64,000 nucleotides of DNA from Bacteroidetes bacterium RIFCSPLOWO2_12_FULL_35_15. GTDB lineage: Bacteria > Bacteroidota > Bacteroidia > 2-12-FULL-35-15. Both the position numbers and the translations under genes were made by a program. The stretch lies in NCBI GenBank assembly GCA_001769385.1, contig MEPB01000060.1, positions 47,448-111,447 of the forward strand. Direction: 5' to 3'. This document shows, in pieces, positions 41,776 to 51,836 of the stretch. The notes under the pieces are model-generated. The model was not told where the DNA came from. It worked only from the letters and a program-made list of their open reading frames with translations, and searched no databases. Each line of letters opens with the position of its first letter. Position 1 is the stretch's first letter.

Positions 41776-43377
41776 TTAATTATTAATTATGATATTATTT
41801 GTTTGAACGATTGCTCCTTTGTTGAACATTTTCAAAATATATGTTCCATTAGCAAGTGAAGCAACTGAAATTTTAGTTGATTGACCGTTTATTGCACTAT
41901 TTAAAACTTCTCTTCCCATAACATCATACATCACGACATTCAAATTTTCTTTTGAAGTTTTGTTGATAATAAGATATTCGGAAGCCGGATTCGGATAAAC
42001 CCTGATATCTGAATTGCTGTATTTTGCAATTCCAACCGGAGTTGCCGGATTCCATTTTACTTCAGAAATATCTGTATTCGCATTACCAGCTGCATCTGCC
42101 TTCATCTGAATGTCAACAATAGGACCTCCAATTACATTTGTAATATAAGTGAATGATCTGTAAGTGCTTGTGGTACCTGAAGTGCTGATCCAGTAGTGTA
42201 ATCCGGAAAGAGGATTTACAATTTTGGCCCAGGTACTGTCAACCGAAACTTTAGTAACATTTTGACGGATGCAAGGGTAGCCGGTTGCATAAGTAGGAGT
42301 TATAACAGTTCCATAACCATCAATTAAAGAAGTAATAGTGATAGTTTCTTTTTCTCTAACGGAGTCAACCTGAATTCCTGAATAAGTTCCGTTGTAAGCA
42401 TAAGAAGCATCATATGCAGAAACATCGTTGAAAGAAGTAGTGTAAGTAGAAGGAAAAGTAATTACAGTTTCAGGATTGCTTAAAACTACTGCTTCAAAAG
42501 GAGCTCCGTTTTGAAGCAGATCTCCTGCATAACCTAAAAGATCAATTCCTGAAAGTTGTTGATCAAAATATAAGTAGTCAGTATTTCCCTGATTCAAACA
42601 CATATTAGCTGTTGGGAATGAAGATCCCAATAATCCGGTTGAAGGAGTAATAAGTTCATTGGCAACATTTAAATTCGCATTCAATGCTGTAAAATCCCAA
42701 GTAACATTAGCTCCTGCAGCACCGGGTGTAATTGCTACAACAGGCAATGTATCAATGTTTTGAAAATTACTTGCAGGAAGATTAGTATAATCAGCAGCAG
42801 TAATAGTAATTCCTGCAGCAGCAGCCGCTTCGTTAACTACTAAAGAACTGGTATAAACATAGTCCCCACTTGCTGTTCCATCATCATCGGTTGCATTACC
42901 GGCCGCATAAAAAGTAACAGTTCCTGTACTTGTAGCAGGAGCTTTCCAATTAAATGTAAATGTGAAGGTTCCGCTTCCAATTCCACTGCCATCATGTACC
43001 ATGTTTGTTGGTCCAGCGACAACTAAACTTTTTGAACCAGCATTAATTGCTGACAGGATACCTCCATCAGTATTTCCACTTTTTAGTGCTTCAAAACCAA
43101 AACCAAATGCTGATTGACCAGATTTAGTTACGGTAACGCTTATTGTATAATCTGCACCAGCAGTGTATCCACTTGCAAGTGAAGGGGATGATGCAATAGT
43201 TACAGACCCGCCTCCGGTATTAAGTGCAAAATCAGCATGGCAGGATGTGCAATCAGCTCCATCAATTGGCGAACCTGTATAGTCAGCTTCACCTGTACTA
43301 TACAAAATGTCGAACGACATTAATCCAAGAGCAAATAATGCTGCCATGGAAAGTGTAATTGTTTTTTTTAGTTTCAT
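41776..43377 (-). CDS. T9SS-exported CxxCH (single-heme-like) protein, copy 1
   Basis: A 533-residue protein. Signal peptide MKLKKTITLSMAALFALG; then TGSPIDGADCTSCHADF, a CxxCH motif (near 43-47) typical of the choice-of-anchor V/Reeler-like N-domain. Beta-sandwich FTFTFNWKAPATSTGTVTFYA (about 130-150). The C-terminal sorting domain begins NSDIRVYPNPASEYLIINK and ends in NIIINN, so it is type IX secreted and probably cell-surface attached. A covalent c-type heme is possible but needs a second ligand. Paralog of 45101-46699. Confidence 0.82.
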   Translation of the reverse strand: MKLKKTITLSMAALFALGLMSFDILYSTGEADYTGSPIDGADCTSCHADFALNTGGGSVTIASSPSLASGYTAGADYTISVTVTKSGQSAFGFGFEALKSGNTDGGILSAINAGSKSLVVAGPTNMVHDGSGIGSGTFTFTFNWKAPATSTGTVTFYAAGNATDDDGTASGDYVYTSSLVVNEAAAAAGITITAADYTNLPASNFQNIDTLPVVAITPGAAGANVTWDFTALNANLNVANELITPSTGLLGSSFPTANMCLNQGNTDYLYFDQQLSGIDLLGYAGDLLQNGAPFEAVVLSNPETVITFPSTYTTSFNDVSAYDASYAYNGTYSGIQVDSVREKETITITSLIDGYGTVITPTYATGYPCIRQNVTKVSVDSTWAKIVNPLSGLHYWISTSGTTSTYRSFTYITNVIGGPIVDIQMKADAAGNANTDISEVKWNPATPVGIAKYSNSDIRVYPNPASEYLIINKTSKENLNVVMYDVMGREVLNSAINGQSTKISVASLANGTYILKMFNKGAIVQTNNIIINN

Positions 43378-43518
43378 AATTGTAATTTTTTTAAATGTTT
43401 AGATTTATTAGTTCTTTAATAGTTTAGTTTTTAATCATGCTTTAGTGTTATTTAGGATTAAGTTGGTTTTTTGTTGTTTTTCATCAGCAAAAGTATATGT
43501 GTAAATCAATCTAAAAAA

Positions 43519-43530
43519 TGATTGTAATCA
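43519..43530. promoter_or_regulatory. FNR-like site TGAT-N4-ATCA upstream of CxxCH copy 1
   Basis: TGATTGTAATCA contains the FNR core TGAT-N4-ATCA. It lies 142 bases upstream of the gene start and 24-35 bases upstream of a TACTTTTG box (43488-43495, minus strand). The same arrangement is at 46834. The rest of the gap 43378-43808 holds the terminator at 43735-43769 and AT-rich sequence. Confidence 0.5.
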
Positions 43531-43734
43531 GTTTTTAGATTGCGAAAAGGCAACTTATTTTTTTAAAAGACATGATAAAAAACATAGAGGCTTACTGTTT
43601 TTTTATTTAAAGATTTCCATCCTGCAATTAGCACAGCTTTAAATGTCCATGTTCTAAGAGTTTTGGAGTAGTGTAATTTTCATTTTTTTGATTGAGGAGC
43701 TGAGTGTTACCGAATAAGGAAGGAGATAAAAAAA

Positions 43735-43769
43735 GAACATCCCGGTAATTTTGAATTACCGGGATGTTC
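43735..43769 (-). terminator. Terminator of duplicated unit, copy 2
   Basis: A 16-bp stem (GAACATCCCGGTAATT/AATTACCGGGATGTTC) followed on the minus strand by a T-run. Differs from copy 1 by one compensated base pair (G-C for A-T). Confidence 0.88.
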
Positions 43770-43808
43770 AAGAAATAATTATTTTAAATGTTTAACTCAA
43801 AATAGAGT

Positions 43809-45005
43809 TTAGTATTCTCTATTAGTAGTACCCATCATATTAACATGTGGTGTAACAGTTATCATGTTTCTAAGTGAACCTGTTTTAATATAAAAAGTAT
43901 TTCTTATATCAATAATAAACTTTCCTTCAAAAACAAACATCCAGTTATAATTTGCACCGGACCATTTTTTATTTTTGCTGATGTATTCAAAATACATGTC
44001 AACCGGTTTGTCAATTACAGTACCGTATGCAATTCCATCATTAGCTTGCATATAAGAAGTATCAGCAGGTAAGAAGCCTGTGGAAAGAGTTGCTCCAGGC
44101 CCAGTTGTACCATAGGCATGTTTGTAAAACCCTTTGATGTGTCCATGAGCTAAATAACCTTTACCGTATTTAACAACTTCACCAGCGTTTGCATAAAATC
44201 TAACAGTATCAGTAGCAGGTATTGGAGTTACAGTTGTACCAACCATAATGGTATCCACATTTAATGTTTTTCTAACACAACCACCGGCTAATGCATCACG
44301 AGCAGGCTCAAAAGTGTTGATCGATGATGTTTGAACCCATGCATTAATCACAATGTTAGCAGGATTAGCTTCATCAAAATCAAATTTTGTAAACTTAAAT
44401 ACATTGAATCCTCCTTGCATACCCATGGATGGTAGGTTTGTAGTAGTTCCATAAGCCCAATTTCCCTCCCATGGACACTTGCTATGTGATTCCAACGTAA
44501 CTATTCTGTAAGAAGGTCCTGATGTTATGGTATCCATAGAGATTTTAACAGTACCTGGTGCAGCAACAGTTGCAAGAGCAATGTTTTGTGCAATATTGCT
44601 TGATCCCATTGTAATGCCAATACCGTCAAAAGCAAAATTAATTCCATGAAGCTGATCCTTGTAATTAACATTGTCAGTATTATAAGCAGCAGTAATAAAA
44701 TAACTGCCCGGTAATAAATATCTGAATGAGTAATTACCTAAAGCATCAGCAAAAGCTGTTGCTACAGGAGTTCCTGTTGCAGATGAACCTGTGTAAAGTA
44801 AAAGTGCTGCCCCTTTTGCAGGAACCATAGCATTTGTGTAATCAGGATAAGTACAAAGACCTGTAATGTCTTTACCTTTAAGTGTGTCATGTACATTTAC
44901 CACTACTATTTCTTTTTCTCTTTTACAGTTAGAAAGAGAAAAAACTAGTCCCACTGCTACTATCGCAGTTATTGAGAATAATCTAAAAAGTTTCATTGTT
45001 TTCAT
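43809..45005 (-). CDS. Lipoprotein with carboxypeptidase-regulatory-like domain, copy 2
   Basis: A 398-residue paralog of 40524-41681. Signal peptide and first 60 residues (SNCKREKEIVVVNVHDTLKG...) are nearly identical, PARDALAGGCVRKTLNVD and KGYLAHGHIKGFYKHAYG are preserved, and the C-terminal third is divergent (FIIDIRNTFYIKTGSLRNMI). The extra 13 residues lie mostly in the segment CPWEGNWAYGTTTNLPSMG. It has the same place in the duplicated unit. Function unknown. Confidence 0.72.
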   Translation of the reverse strand: MKTMKLFRLFSITAIVAVGLVFSLSNCKREKEIVVVNVHDTLKGKDITGLCTYPDYTNAMVPAKGAALLLYTGSSATGTPVATAFADALGNYSFRYLLPGSYFITAAYNTDNVNYKDQLHGINFAFDGIGITMGSSNIAQNIALATVAAPGTVKISMDTITSGPSYRIVTLESHSKCPWEGNWAYGTTTNLPSMGMQGGFNVFKFTKFDFDEANPANIVINAWVQTSSINTFEPARDALAGGCVRKTLNVDTIMVGTTVTPIPATDTVRFYANAGEVVKYGKGYLAHGHIKGFYKHAYGTTGPGATLSTGFLPADTSYMQANDGIAYGTVIDKPVDMYFEYISKNKKWSGANYNWMFVFEGKFIIDIRNTFYIKTGSLRNMITVTPHVNMMGTTNREY

Positions 45006-45062
45006 AGGTTTTAATTATTTTAATTGTTTATTTATTTTTGTTTTTATTTATTTGATTTGTAA

Positions 45063-45088
45063 GCTGTCCGAAATTTATCCCGGACAGC
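45063..45088. terminator. Intercistronic hairpin, copy 2
   Basis: Same 8-bp GCTGTCCG/CGGACAGC hairpin as at 41738-41763; the flanking bases are also identical for about 90 bases, so this part was duplicated recently or homogenised. Confidence 0.6.
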
Positions 45089-45100
45089 CTGATACAAATC

Positions 45101-46699
45101 TTAATTATTAATTATGATATTATTTGTTTGAACGATTGCTCCTTTGTTGAACATTTTCAAAATATATGTTCCATTAGCAAGTGAAGCAACTGAAATTTTA
45201 GTTGATTGACCGTTTATTGCACCATTTAAAACTTCTCTTCCCATAACATCATACATCACGATATTCAAATTTTCATTTGAAGTTTTGTTGACAATTAGAT
45301 ATTCGGAGGCTGGATTAGGATAAACTGTGATATCTGAATTGCTGTATTTTGAAACTCCTGTTGGGTTTGCCGGATTCCATTTTGCTTCAGAAATGTCTGT
45401 ATTGGCACTACCTGTAGCATCTGCTTTCATTTGAATGTCAACAATTGGCCCCAATGAATTTGTGATATAAGAATATGATTTGTAAGTGCTTGTGGTACCT
45501 GAAGTGTTGATCCAGTAATGTAATCCGGAAAGGGGATTTACAATTTTGGCCCAGGTACTGTCCACCGAAACTTTAGTAACATTTTGACGGATGCAAGGGA
45601 AGCCTGTTGCATAAGTAGGAGTTATTACAGTTCCGTAACCATCAATTAAAGAAGAAATAGTAATGGATTCTTTTTCTCTTACCGAGTCAACCTGAATACC
45701 TTGATATAGTCCATTATATTCATACTTGGTATCATAATCCGATACATCGTTGAAAGAAGTGGTGTAAGTAGAAGGAAAAGTAATTACAGTTTCAGGGTTG
45801 TTTAAAACCAATGCTTCATAAGGAGCTCCATTTTGGAGTAGATCTCCTGCATAACCTAAAAGGGTAAGCGCAGCAGATTGTTGATCAAAATACAAGTAAT
45901 CAGTTGTTCCTTGTTTTAAACACATATTTGGTGTTGGGAAGGAAGCATACAATAATCCGGTTGAAGGAGTAATAAGATCATTGGTAACATTTAAATTTGC
46001 ATTCAATGCTGAAAAATCCCATGTAACATTAGCTCCGGAAGCACCAGGTGTAATTGCTACAACAGGCAATGTATCAATATTTTGAAAATTACTTGCAGGA
46101 AGATTACTGTAATCAGCATCAGTAATAATAATTCCAGCAGCAGCAGCCGCTTCGCTAACAACTAAAGAACTGGTATAAACAAAGTCTCCACTTGCTGTCC
46201 CATCATCATCGGTTGCATTACCTGCCGCATAAAAAGTAACAGTTCCTGTACTTGTAGCAGGTGCTTTCCAATTAAATGTAAATGTGAAGGTTCCTGTTCC
46301 AACACCACTGCCATTATGCACCATGTTTGTTGGTCCAGTCCCAACCATACTTTGTGAACCGGCATTAATAGAGGATAGGATACCCCCATCAGTGTTTCCA
46401 CTTTTTAGTGCTTCAAAACCAAAACCAAATGCTGTTTGACCAGCTTTAGCCACGGTAACGCTTATTGTGTAATCTGCATCAGCAGTGTAGCCACTTGCAA
46501 GTGAAGGGGATGATGTAATAGTTACAGATCCGCCTCCGGTATTAACTGTACCTGTGTGGCAGCTAGTGCAATCAGCTCCACCATCTGCTGGCGAACCTGT
46601 ATAGTCAGCTTCACCTGTACTATACAAAATGTCGAACGACATTAATCCAAGAGCAAATAATGCTGCAATGGATAGTGTAATTGTTTTTTTTAGTTTCAT
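45101..46699 (-). CDS. T9SS-exported CxxCH (single-heme-like) protein, copy 2
   Basis: A 532-residue paralog of 41776-43377, apparently the same fold throughout: TGSPADGGADCTSCHTG, FTFTFNWKAPATSTGTVTFY and the sorting domain YSNSDITVYPNPASEYLIVN...NIIINN. Copy differences are concentrated in the middle (YEYNGLYQGIQVDS against YAYNGTYSGIQVDS) and near the heme motif. It forms the upstream half of the second duplicated unit. Type IX secreted. Function unknown. Confidence 0.82.
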   Translation of the reverse strand: MKLKKTITLSIAALFALGLMSFDILYSTGEADYTGSPADGGADCTSCHTGTVNTGGGSVTITSSPSLASGYTADADYTISVTVAKAGQTAFGFGFEALKSGNTDGGILSSINAGSQSMVGTGPTNMVHNGSGVGTGTFTFTFNWKAPATSTGTVTFYAAGNATDDDGTASGDFVYTSSLVVSEAAAAAGIIITDADYSNLPASNFQNIDTLPVVAITPGASGANVTWDFSALNANLNVTNDLITPSTGLLYASFPTPNMCLKQGTTDYLYFDQQSAALTLLGYAGDLLQNGAPYEALVLNNPETVITFPSTYTTSFNDVSDYDTKYEYNGLYQGIQVDSVREKESITISSLIDGYGTVITPTYATGFPCIRQNVTKVSVDSTWAKIVNPLSGLHYWINTSGTTSTYKSYSYITNSLGPIVDIQMKADATGSANTDISEAKWNPANPTGVSKYSNSDITVYPNPASEYLIVNKTSNENLNIVMYDVMGREVLNGAINGQSTKISVASLANGTYILKMFNKGAIVQTNNIIINN

Positions 46700-46833
46700 A
46701 ATTGTAATTTTTAAATGTTTAGATTTATTATTCTTTTTAATAGTTTAGTTTTTAATCATGCATTTTTTTTAGTTAATTATTTTTTGATTCCGTATGATGA
46801 TGTAAAAGTATATGTCTTTAGAAAGTCAAAAAA

Positions 46834-46845
46834 TGATTGCAATCA
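46834..46845. promoter_or_regulatory. FNR-like site TGAT-N4-ATCA upstream of CxxCH copy 2
   Basis: TGATTGCAATCA is a perfect 12-base palindrome with the FNR core. It lies 135 bases upstream of the gene start, next to a TAAAAGTA/TACTTTTA box (46803-46810, minus strand). The gap 46700-47272 shows no further gene or repeat. Confidence 0.5.
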
Positions 46846-47272
46846 GCATAAAACTTGTTTGTTGCGGGGTTATAATATGATTTACTTTGAATTAAAATTT
46901 GCGAAAAAACAATAAAAATTGTGCTTTTTTTGAGGGTAAAATTTCAAAAAATAAATTCTGATTATTTAATAGTTAATTTTTTCCGGGAGTAAAAAAATTA
47001 AGGTTTTGTGAATTATTTCCTTCAATCATTCAACAAATTAACAAGTCAAAAGGTATAAAATCAGTAAATCAACAATAATAAAATTTATTTATTAAAGAGA
47101 TTAATTGTTGTTTTTTAAATAGCTCTTAGCTCTTTGTTGGATACTAATTCGCAGTTTTCATAAAGTTAAAAAAAGAGTGATTGTCAAAAAAAATCCATCT
47201 GAATTTTTATTTTTTTATGGAATACTAAATCTCTTTGCATCTCATAGGCAAACGCAATAAAAAATTATAGCC

Positions 47273-50200
47273 ATGAGAACATTCAATTCAAAAAAATTAA
47301 GCCAGGTCGTGATCATAAGTATTACACTGTTGGCCCTTGTTGCCTGGATAGCACCAAGCAATGTTTATCAATTAGCAATGGAAAATGATTTCATTCGCTC
47401 CTTAAAGAAAAAGTTAACTACCTATAATGAACAAAAACCTGAAGACAGAGTGTATCTGCAATTTGATAAACCTATGTATGAGCCGGGTGATAATATCTGG
47501 TTCTCCGCATTCATTCGGGATGCTGCTACCATGAAACCTTCCGGGAAGAGTGATATTGTTCATGTCGAATTTATTAACCCCAAAGGAACGATAGAAAAAA
47601 CGATCAACATCATTGCTAAAAATGGAGTAGCAGCAGGCGATTTTAATTTGGATGCGGAAGCATTGGGTGGAATATATAAAGTGCGCGCCTATACCAATTG
47701 GATGAAAAATGAAGGAGAGAACAATACTTTCGAAAAACAAATTCAAGTGCAGGATGTTGTGCTTCCGAACTTAAAAATGAAATTAGATTTTGAGAAAAAA
47801 GCATTTGGTTCGGGGGATGAAGTAGTTGCTAAATTAGAATTGAATACCAATGAAAATAAACCATTAAGTAATTATAAAATAAAATTTGTTGCAAACCTTG
47901 ATGGACAACAAATAATCAGCAAAGCAGATGTTACCGATGAAGATGGTTTAAGATACATCAAATTTAATCTTCCTAAAGACTTAAAAACAAATGATGGATT
48001 ATTGAATGTAATGATAGATTATAATGGAAGCACGGAAAGTATTTCGCGTTCTATTCCTATCGTTTTGAATAAAATTAAATTGACTTTATTTCCTGAAGGA
48101 GGTGATCTGGTGAATGGTCTGGAAAGCAAAGTTGCTTTTCGAGCTTTGAATGAATTTGATAAGCCAGCAGATATTGAAGGTATAGTGTTAACTGAAAAAG
48201 GAACACAAGTTGCTTCATTCAGTAGTTTTCACCAGGGAATGGGTGCATTTAATTTTACACCAAAATCAAATGAAAAGTACATTGTGAAGATCACCAAACC
48301 GGAAAACATAACTGAAAATTATTCTTTACCTGAGGCCTTACCTCGTGGTTATATAATGAATACGGATGTCACTAAAAATGAAATTTCATTAATTATTACT
48401 TCTACAGAAACGGAGGAGTTATCTGTAGTTGCCCAGGTTCGAAACAAAGTTTATTACTCAACAGTAGTAGATGCTAAAAAAGGACTTAACAAAATAACAT
48501 TCCCGACCAGTAATTTTCCAATCGGAGTTTCACAAATTACATTGTTCGATTCGAAAGGAATTGCCAGAGCAGAACGTTTAGCATTTGTAAACAAAGACAA
48601 ACAATTATCTATCTCTGTTGAAACAGAAAAAGAGAAATACTTGCCACGGGAAAAAGTAAAAATGACTATCAGTGTGAAAGATGAACGAGGAATGCCAATG
48701 CCGGCAACTCTTTCGATGGCGGTGGTAAATGATCAGTTTCTGACTTTTGCAGATGACAAAACCGGAAATATTTTATCACAATTATTATTAGAACAAGATC
48801 TCAATCAAAAAGTAGAAGAGCCGGCTTTTTACTTTAGCAGCAAAGAACCTAAAGCGGATGAAGCATTGAATTATTTATTATTGACAGCAGGCTGGAGGCA
48901 TTTTACATGGGAAAAAGTAATGGTGGAAAACCTTCCGATGGTTGCTTATCAGGGTGAAAGAGCAATTGTTGCCGGAACTGTTGTAGATGCTTCAACAGGT
49001 AAAATAATCGCAAATGCAAAAATTAAAATTAACAATGGTGCAGAATATCAAACGGATGATAACGGAAAATTTATTTTTAACAAATTGGATCTCACATCTG
49101 CAATAAACCTCACCTATAGTGCAAATGGATATGGACATCAAACGCAATACGTTCAAAATTATGATCAAAATTTAATGATGTACTTGTATGATAATAATTA
49201 TTATAACAGATATTATGGCACCTCACTTTCTAAATCTTCTGCAAATGAAGTAATGGAAGATAGGATGATGGTTCCCGGAGTGGCAGATGGAGCAATGGGC
49301 AAAGGGGAAGAAATGCACTTAATGAAAAATGCAGAAGGCAATAGAGTGGTCAATAAAAAAGGAAAAGTTGACAAACAAGCAAATAATAAAATGCCTTTTG
49401 CACCGGCAGATGTTTTGAAAGCTGAATTAAAAAATGAAAATGAAAAAGCAGAAAAGGTTATTGTTAGATCAAAGGATAACCGCAATGCCAAATTTAAAGC
49501 AGGTGATTTCGAATTAGATGAAATGGATCAGAAAGTAAATGGATTTGCTCAACAACAAATAGCAAGAGCAACTCAGGTTTATTACCGGGCAAAAGAGTTT
49601 GCTGCTCCAATTTATGACAAGCAAGAAAACGTTGAATCACGTACTGATTTTCGTAATACCATATATTGGAACCCAATGGTGGAGATTGACAGAACAGGTA
49701 AAAAAACTGTAGAGTTTTATACTTCTGATGATATTACTTCTTTCAGAACTACCGTTGAAGGTCTTGCAACAGATGGGTCTATCGGAAGAACAGAGAAAAA
49801 TATTTTTACTCAATTACCTTTTGCAATGACAACAAAAATTCCGGTTGAAGTGGCAACCGAAGACAATGTTTCCATTCCTTTAACACTAAAAAATAATACT
49901 GACAAACCTCTTGGTGGAATTTTAACTGTAACTTCTCCTGATGGATTACAAGCCATCACAACAATTCCATCCGTGCAAACAATTATGCCTGGCGCAGCAA
50001 AAACAATTTATCTTGATTATAAAGTCTTAGATAAGATAGGATATGGTGATTTTACTTTATCATTTAGATCTTGTGGATTGGGTGATGCATTTACACAAAA
50101 AATAAAAATTGCTCCTAAAGGATTTCCGGTTCAGGCATCTTTCTCTGCACAGGAAATTGAAAAACAATATTCATTTGATATGAACAATGTAGTAAAAGGT

Positions 50201-51712
50201 TCGGTTAAAGCAACATTCACAGCTTTTCCAAATGTGGTAAGTGATCTGATGAAAGGTGTGGAAGGTATTTTACAAGAACCTTACGGATGTTTTGAGCAAA
50301 CATCATGCTCTGCATATCCAAATGCGATGGTATTGGATTATTTGAAATCAACCGATAGCAAAGACACAAAGACAATGGCTCGTGCAATTGATCTTTTACA
50401 AAGAGGGTACAAACGTTTAACAACTTTTGAAGCATCCCAAAAAGGATATGAGTGGTTTGGTGCAAATCCCGGACATGAAGGATTAACAGCTTATGGCATC
50501 ATGGAATTTGTAGATATGAAAAATGCAGGTGCTGATGTTGACCAAAAAATGGTAGATAGAACTGCAACCTGGTTGATGAGCCACAAAAACGGTAAAGGAG
50601 GATTCAATAGGGAAGTGCATGCTTACCATGATTTTGGGAGGATCAGCGATGATATTTTAAATGCATATATCGTTTACGCTTTGACGGAAGCAGGTTATAG
50701 CGATATAAAGAAAGAGTTTGAAACATCTTATAAAAAAGCAATGGAAACAAAAGATCCTTATATGCTTGCCATGATGGCGAATGCTGCTTATAGTTTAAAA
50801 GAAAACACAAAAGGCGATGAAGCATTAAGTTCATTGGTAAACAAACAAGGAAAAGATGGAAGTTTTACAGGAACAACTCATTCCATCACCTATTCGCAAG
50901 GAAATTCATTAATTATCGAAACTACCTCTTTATCTATAATGGCGATATTAAAATCAAACGGTAAAAGTGCTATTGCAATGAGTAATGCTGTTCAGTATCT
51001 TGTTGGTGCCAGAAGTGGTTCAGGGGTGTTTAGCTCCACACAAGGAACGATCTTAGCATTAAAAGCATTGACAGAATATGCAAAATTCAGTAAAAAAACA
51101 ACCGAAGACGGAACAATAGAAATATATGTGGATGGGAAAAAAGTTGCTGAGAGATCCTATAAAGCCGGTGATAAAGGTGCGATAGAAATTGCAGGATTAG
51201 AAGATTATTTTAAAGCTGAAGGTAATCATAATGTGAAAATAAAATATGTTGGGGTGAAAACTCCATTGCCATATTCAGTTGCAGTGAACTGGAGTACATC
51301 CTTACCAAACAGTGATAAAGAATGTAACATCGATATCAAAACAAAATTAGCTTCGAAAACAGTTAGTGTTGGTGAAACAGTACGTATGTCTGCAACAATA
51401 ACAAATAAAAAGAATACGGATGTTCCAAGCACGATGGCAATAATTGGTATTCCTGCCGGATTTACTGTTCAGCCTTGGCAATTGAAAGAGCTGCAGGAAA
51501 AAAATGTGTTTGATTATTATGAGATGAAAGGAAATAATATTGCAGTGTATTACCGTGGTATGGCTTCAAATGCAGTAAAAGAAATTAATCTGGATCTGAA
51601 AGCAGAAATGCCCGGAGTATATGATGCACCAGCTTCTTCAGCATACTTGTATTATACAAATGAATTCAAGACCTGGAGTGGAATGGATAAGATAACGATA
51701 AAGAAAGGATAG
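47273..51712 (+). CDS. Alpha-2-macroglobulin-family protein with thioester
   Basis: A 1479-residue exported giant. After a signal/anchor segment (VVIISITLLALVAWIAP) comes an MG-type domain (VYLQFDKPMYEPGDNIWF, about 60-77), then macroglobulin repeats, a carboxypeptidase-regulatory-like insert (GTVVDASTGKIIANAKIKIN, about 565-584), and the A2M domain (YWNPMVEIDRTGKKTVEFYT). The thioester motif GCFEQ starts at Cys1006 and ends at Gln1009, followed by the alpha-helical thioester domain. Bacterial A2M proteins trap proteases in the periplasm. No pbpC partner gene is adjacent, unlike in many proteobacteria. Confidence 0.88.
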   Translation: MRTFNSKKLSQVVIISITLLALVAWIAPSNVYQLAMENDFIRSLKKKLTTYNEQKPEDRVYLQFDKPMYEPGDNIWFSAFIRDAATMKPSGKSDIVHVEFINPKGTIEKTINIIAKNGVAAGDFNLDAEALGGIYKVRAYTNWMKNEGENNTFEKQIQVQDVVLPNLKMKLDFEKKAFGSGDEVVAKLELNTNENKPLSNYKIKFVANLDGQQIISKADVTDEDGLRYIKFNLPKDLKTNDGLLNVMIDYNGSTESISRSIPIVLNKIKLTLFPEGGDLVNGLESKVAFRALNEFDKPADIEGIVLTEKGTQVASFSSFHQGMGAFNFTPKSNEKYIVKITKPENITENYSLPEALPRGYIMNTDVTKNEISLIITSTETEELSVVAQVRNKVYYSTVVDAKKGLNKITFPTSNFPIGVSQITLFDSKGIARAERLAFVNKDKQLSISVETEKEKYLPREKVKMTISVKDERGMPMPATLSMAVVNDQFLTFADDKTGNILSQLLLEQDLNQKVEEPAFYFSSKEPKADEALNYLLLTAGWRHFTWEKVMVENLPMVAYQGERAIVAGTVVDASTGKIIANAKIKINNGAEYQTDDNGKFIFNKLDLTSAINLTYSANGYGHQTQYVQNYDQNLMMYLYDNNYYNRYYGTSLSKSSANEVMEDRMMVPGVADGAMGKGEEMHLMKNAEGNRVVNKKGKVDKQANNKMPFAPADVLKAELKNENEKAEKVIVRSKDNRNAKFKAGDFELDEMDQKVNGFAQQQIARATQVYYRAKEFAAPIYDKQENVESRTDFRNTIYWNPMVEIDRTGKKTVEFYTSDDITSFRTTVEGLATDGSIGRTEKNIFTQLPFAMTTKIPVEVATEDNVSIPLTLKNNTDKPLGGILTVTSPDGLQAITTIPSVQTIMPGAAKTIYLDYKVLDKIGYGDFTLSFRSCGLGDAFTQKIKIAPKGFPVQASFSAQEIEKQYSFDMNNVVKGSVKATFTAFPNVVSDLMKGVEGILQEPYGCFEQTSCSAYPNAMVLDYLKSTDSKDTKTMARAIDLLQRGYKRLTTFEASQKGYEWFGANPGHEGLTAYGIMEFVDMKNAGADVDQKMVDRTATWLMSHKNGKGGFNREVHAYHDFGRISDDILNAYIVYALTEAGYSDIKKEFETSYKKAMETKDPYMLAMMANAAYSLKENTKGDEALSSLVNKQGKDGSFTGTTHSITYSQGNSLIIETTSLSIMAILKSNGKSAIAMSNAVQYLVGARSGSGVFSSTQGTILALKALTEYAKFSKKTTEDGTIEIYVDGKKVAERSYKAGDKGAIEIAGLEDYFKAEGNHNVKIKYVGVKTPLPYSVAVNWSTSLPNSDKECNIDIKTKLASKTVSVGETVRMSATITNKKNTDVPSTMAIIGIPAGFTVQPWQLKELQEKNVFDYYEMKGNNIAVYYRGMASNAVKEINLDLKAEMPGVYDAPASSAYLYYTNEFKTWSGMDKITIKKG

Positions 51713-51727
51713 ATTCACAACATCCCT

Positions 51728-51791
51728 CACACTGTCTTCGACAAACTCAGAAGACCTGGCGCAGGTCACATTGAGTTTGTCGAAATGTGTG
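51728..51791. repeat. Inverted repeat of the TCGA-rich family after A2M gene
   Basis: CACACTGTCTTCGACAAACT (51728-) and TGAGTTTGTCGAAATGTGTG (51772-51791) pair imperfectly. It may serve as a transcript end for the A2M gene. Confidence 0.65.
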
Positions 51792-51836
51792 CGAGGCTTT
51801 AATTGATTTTTTTAATCCGGTACAAAAATTAGTAAA

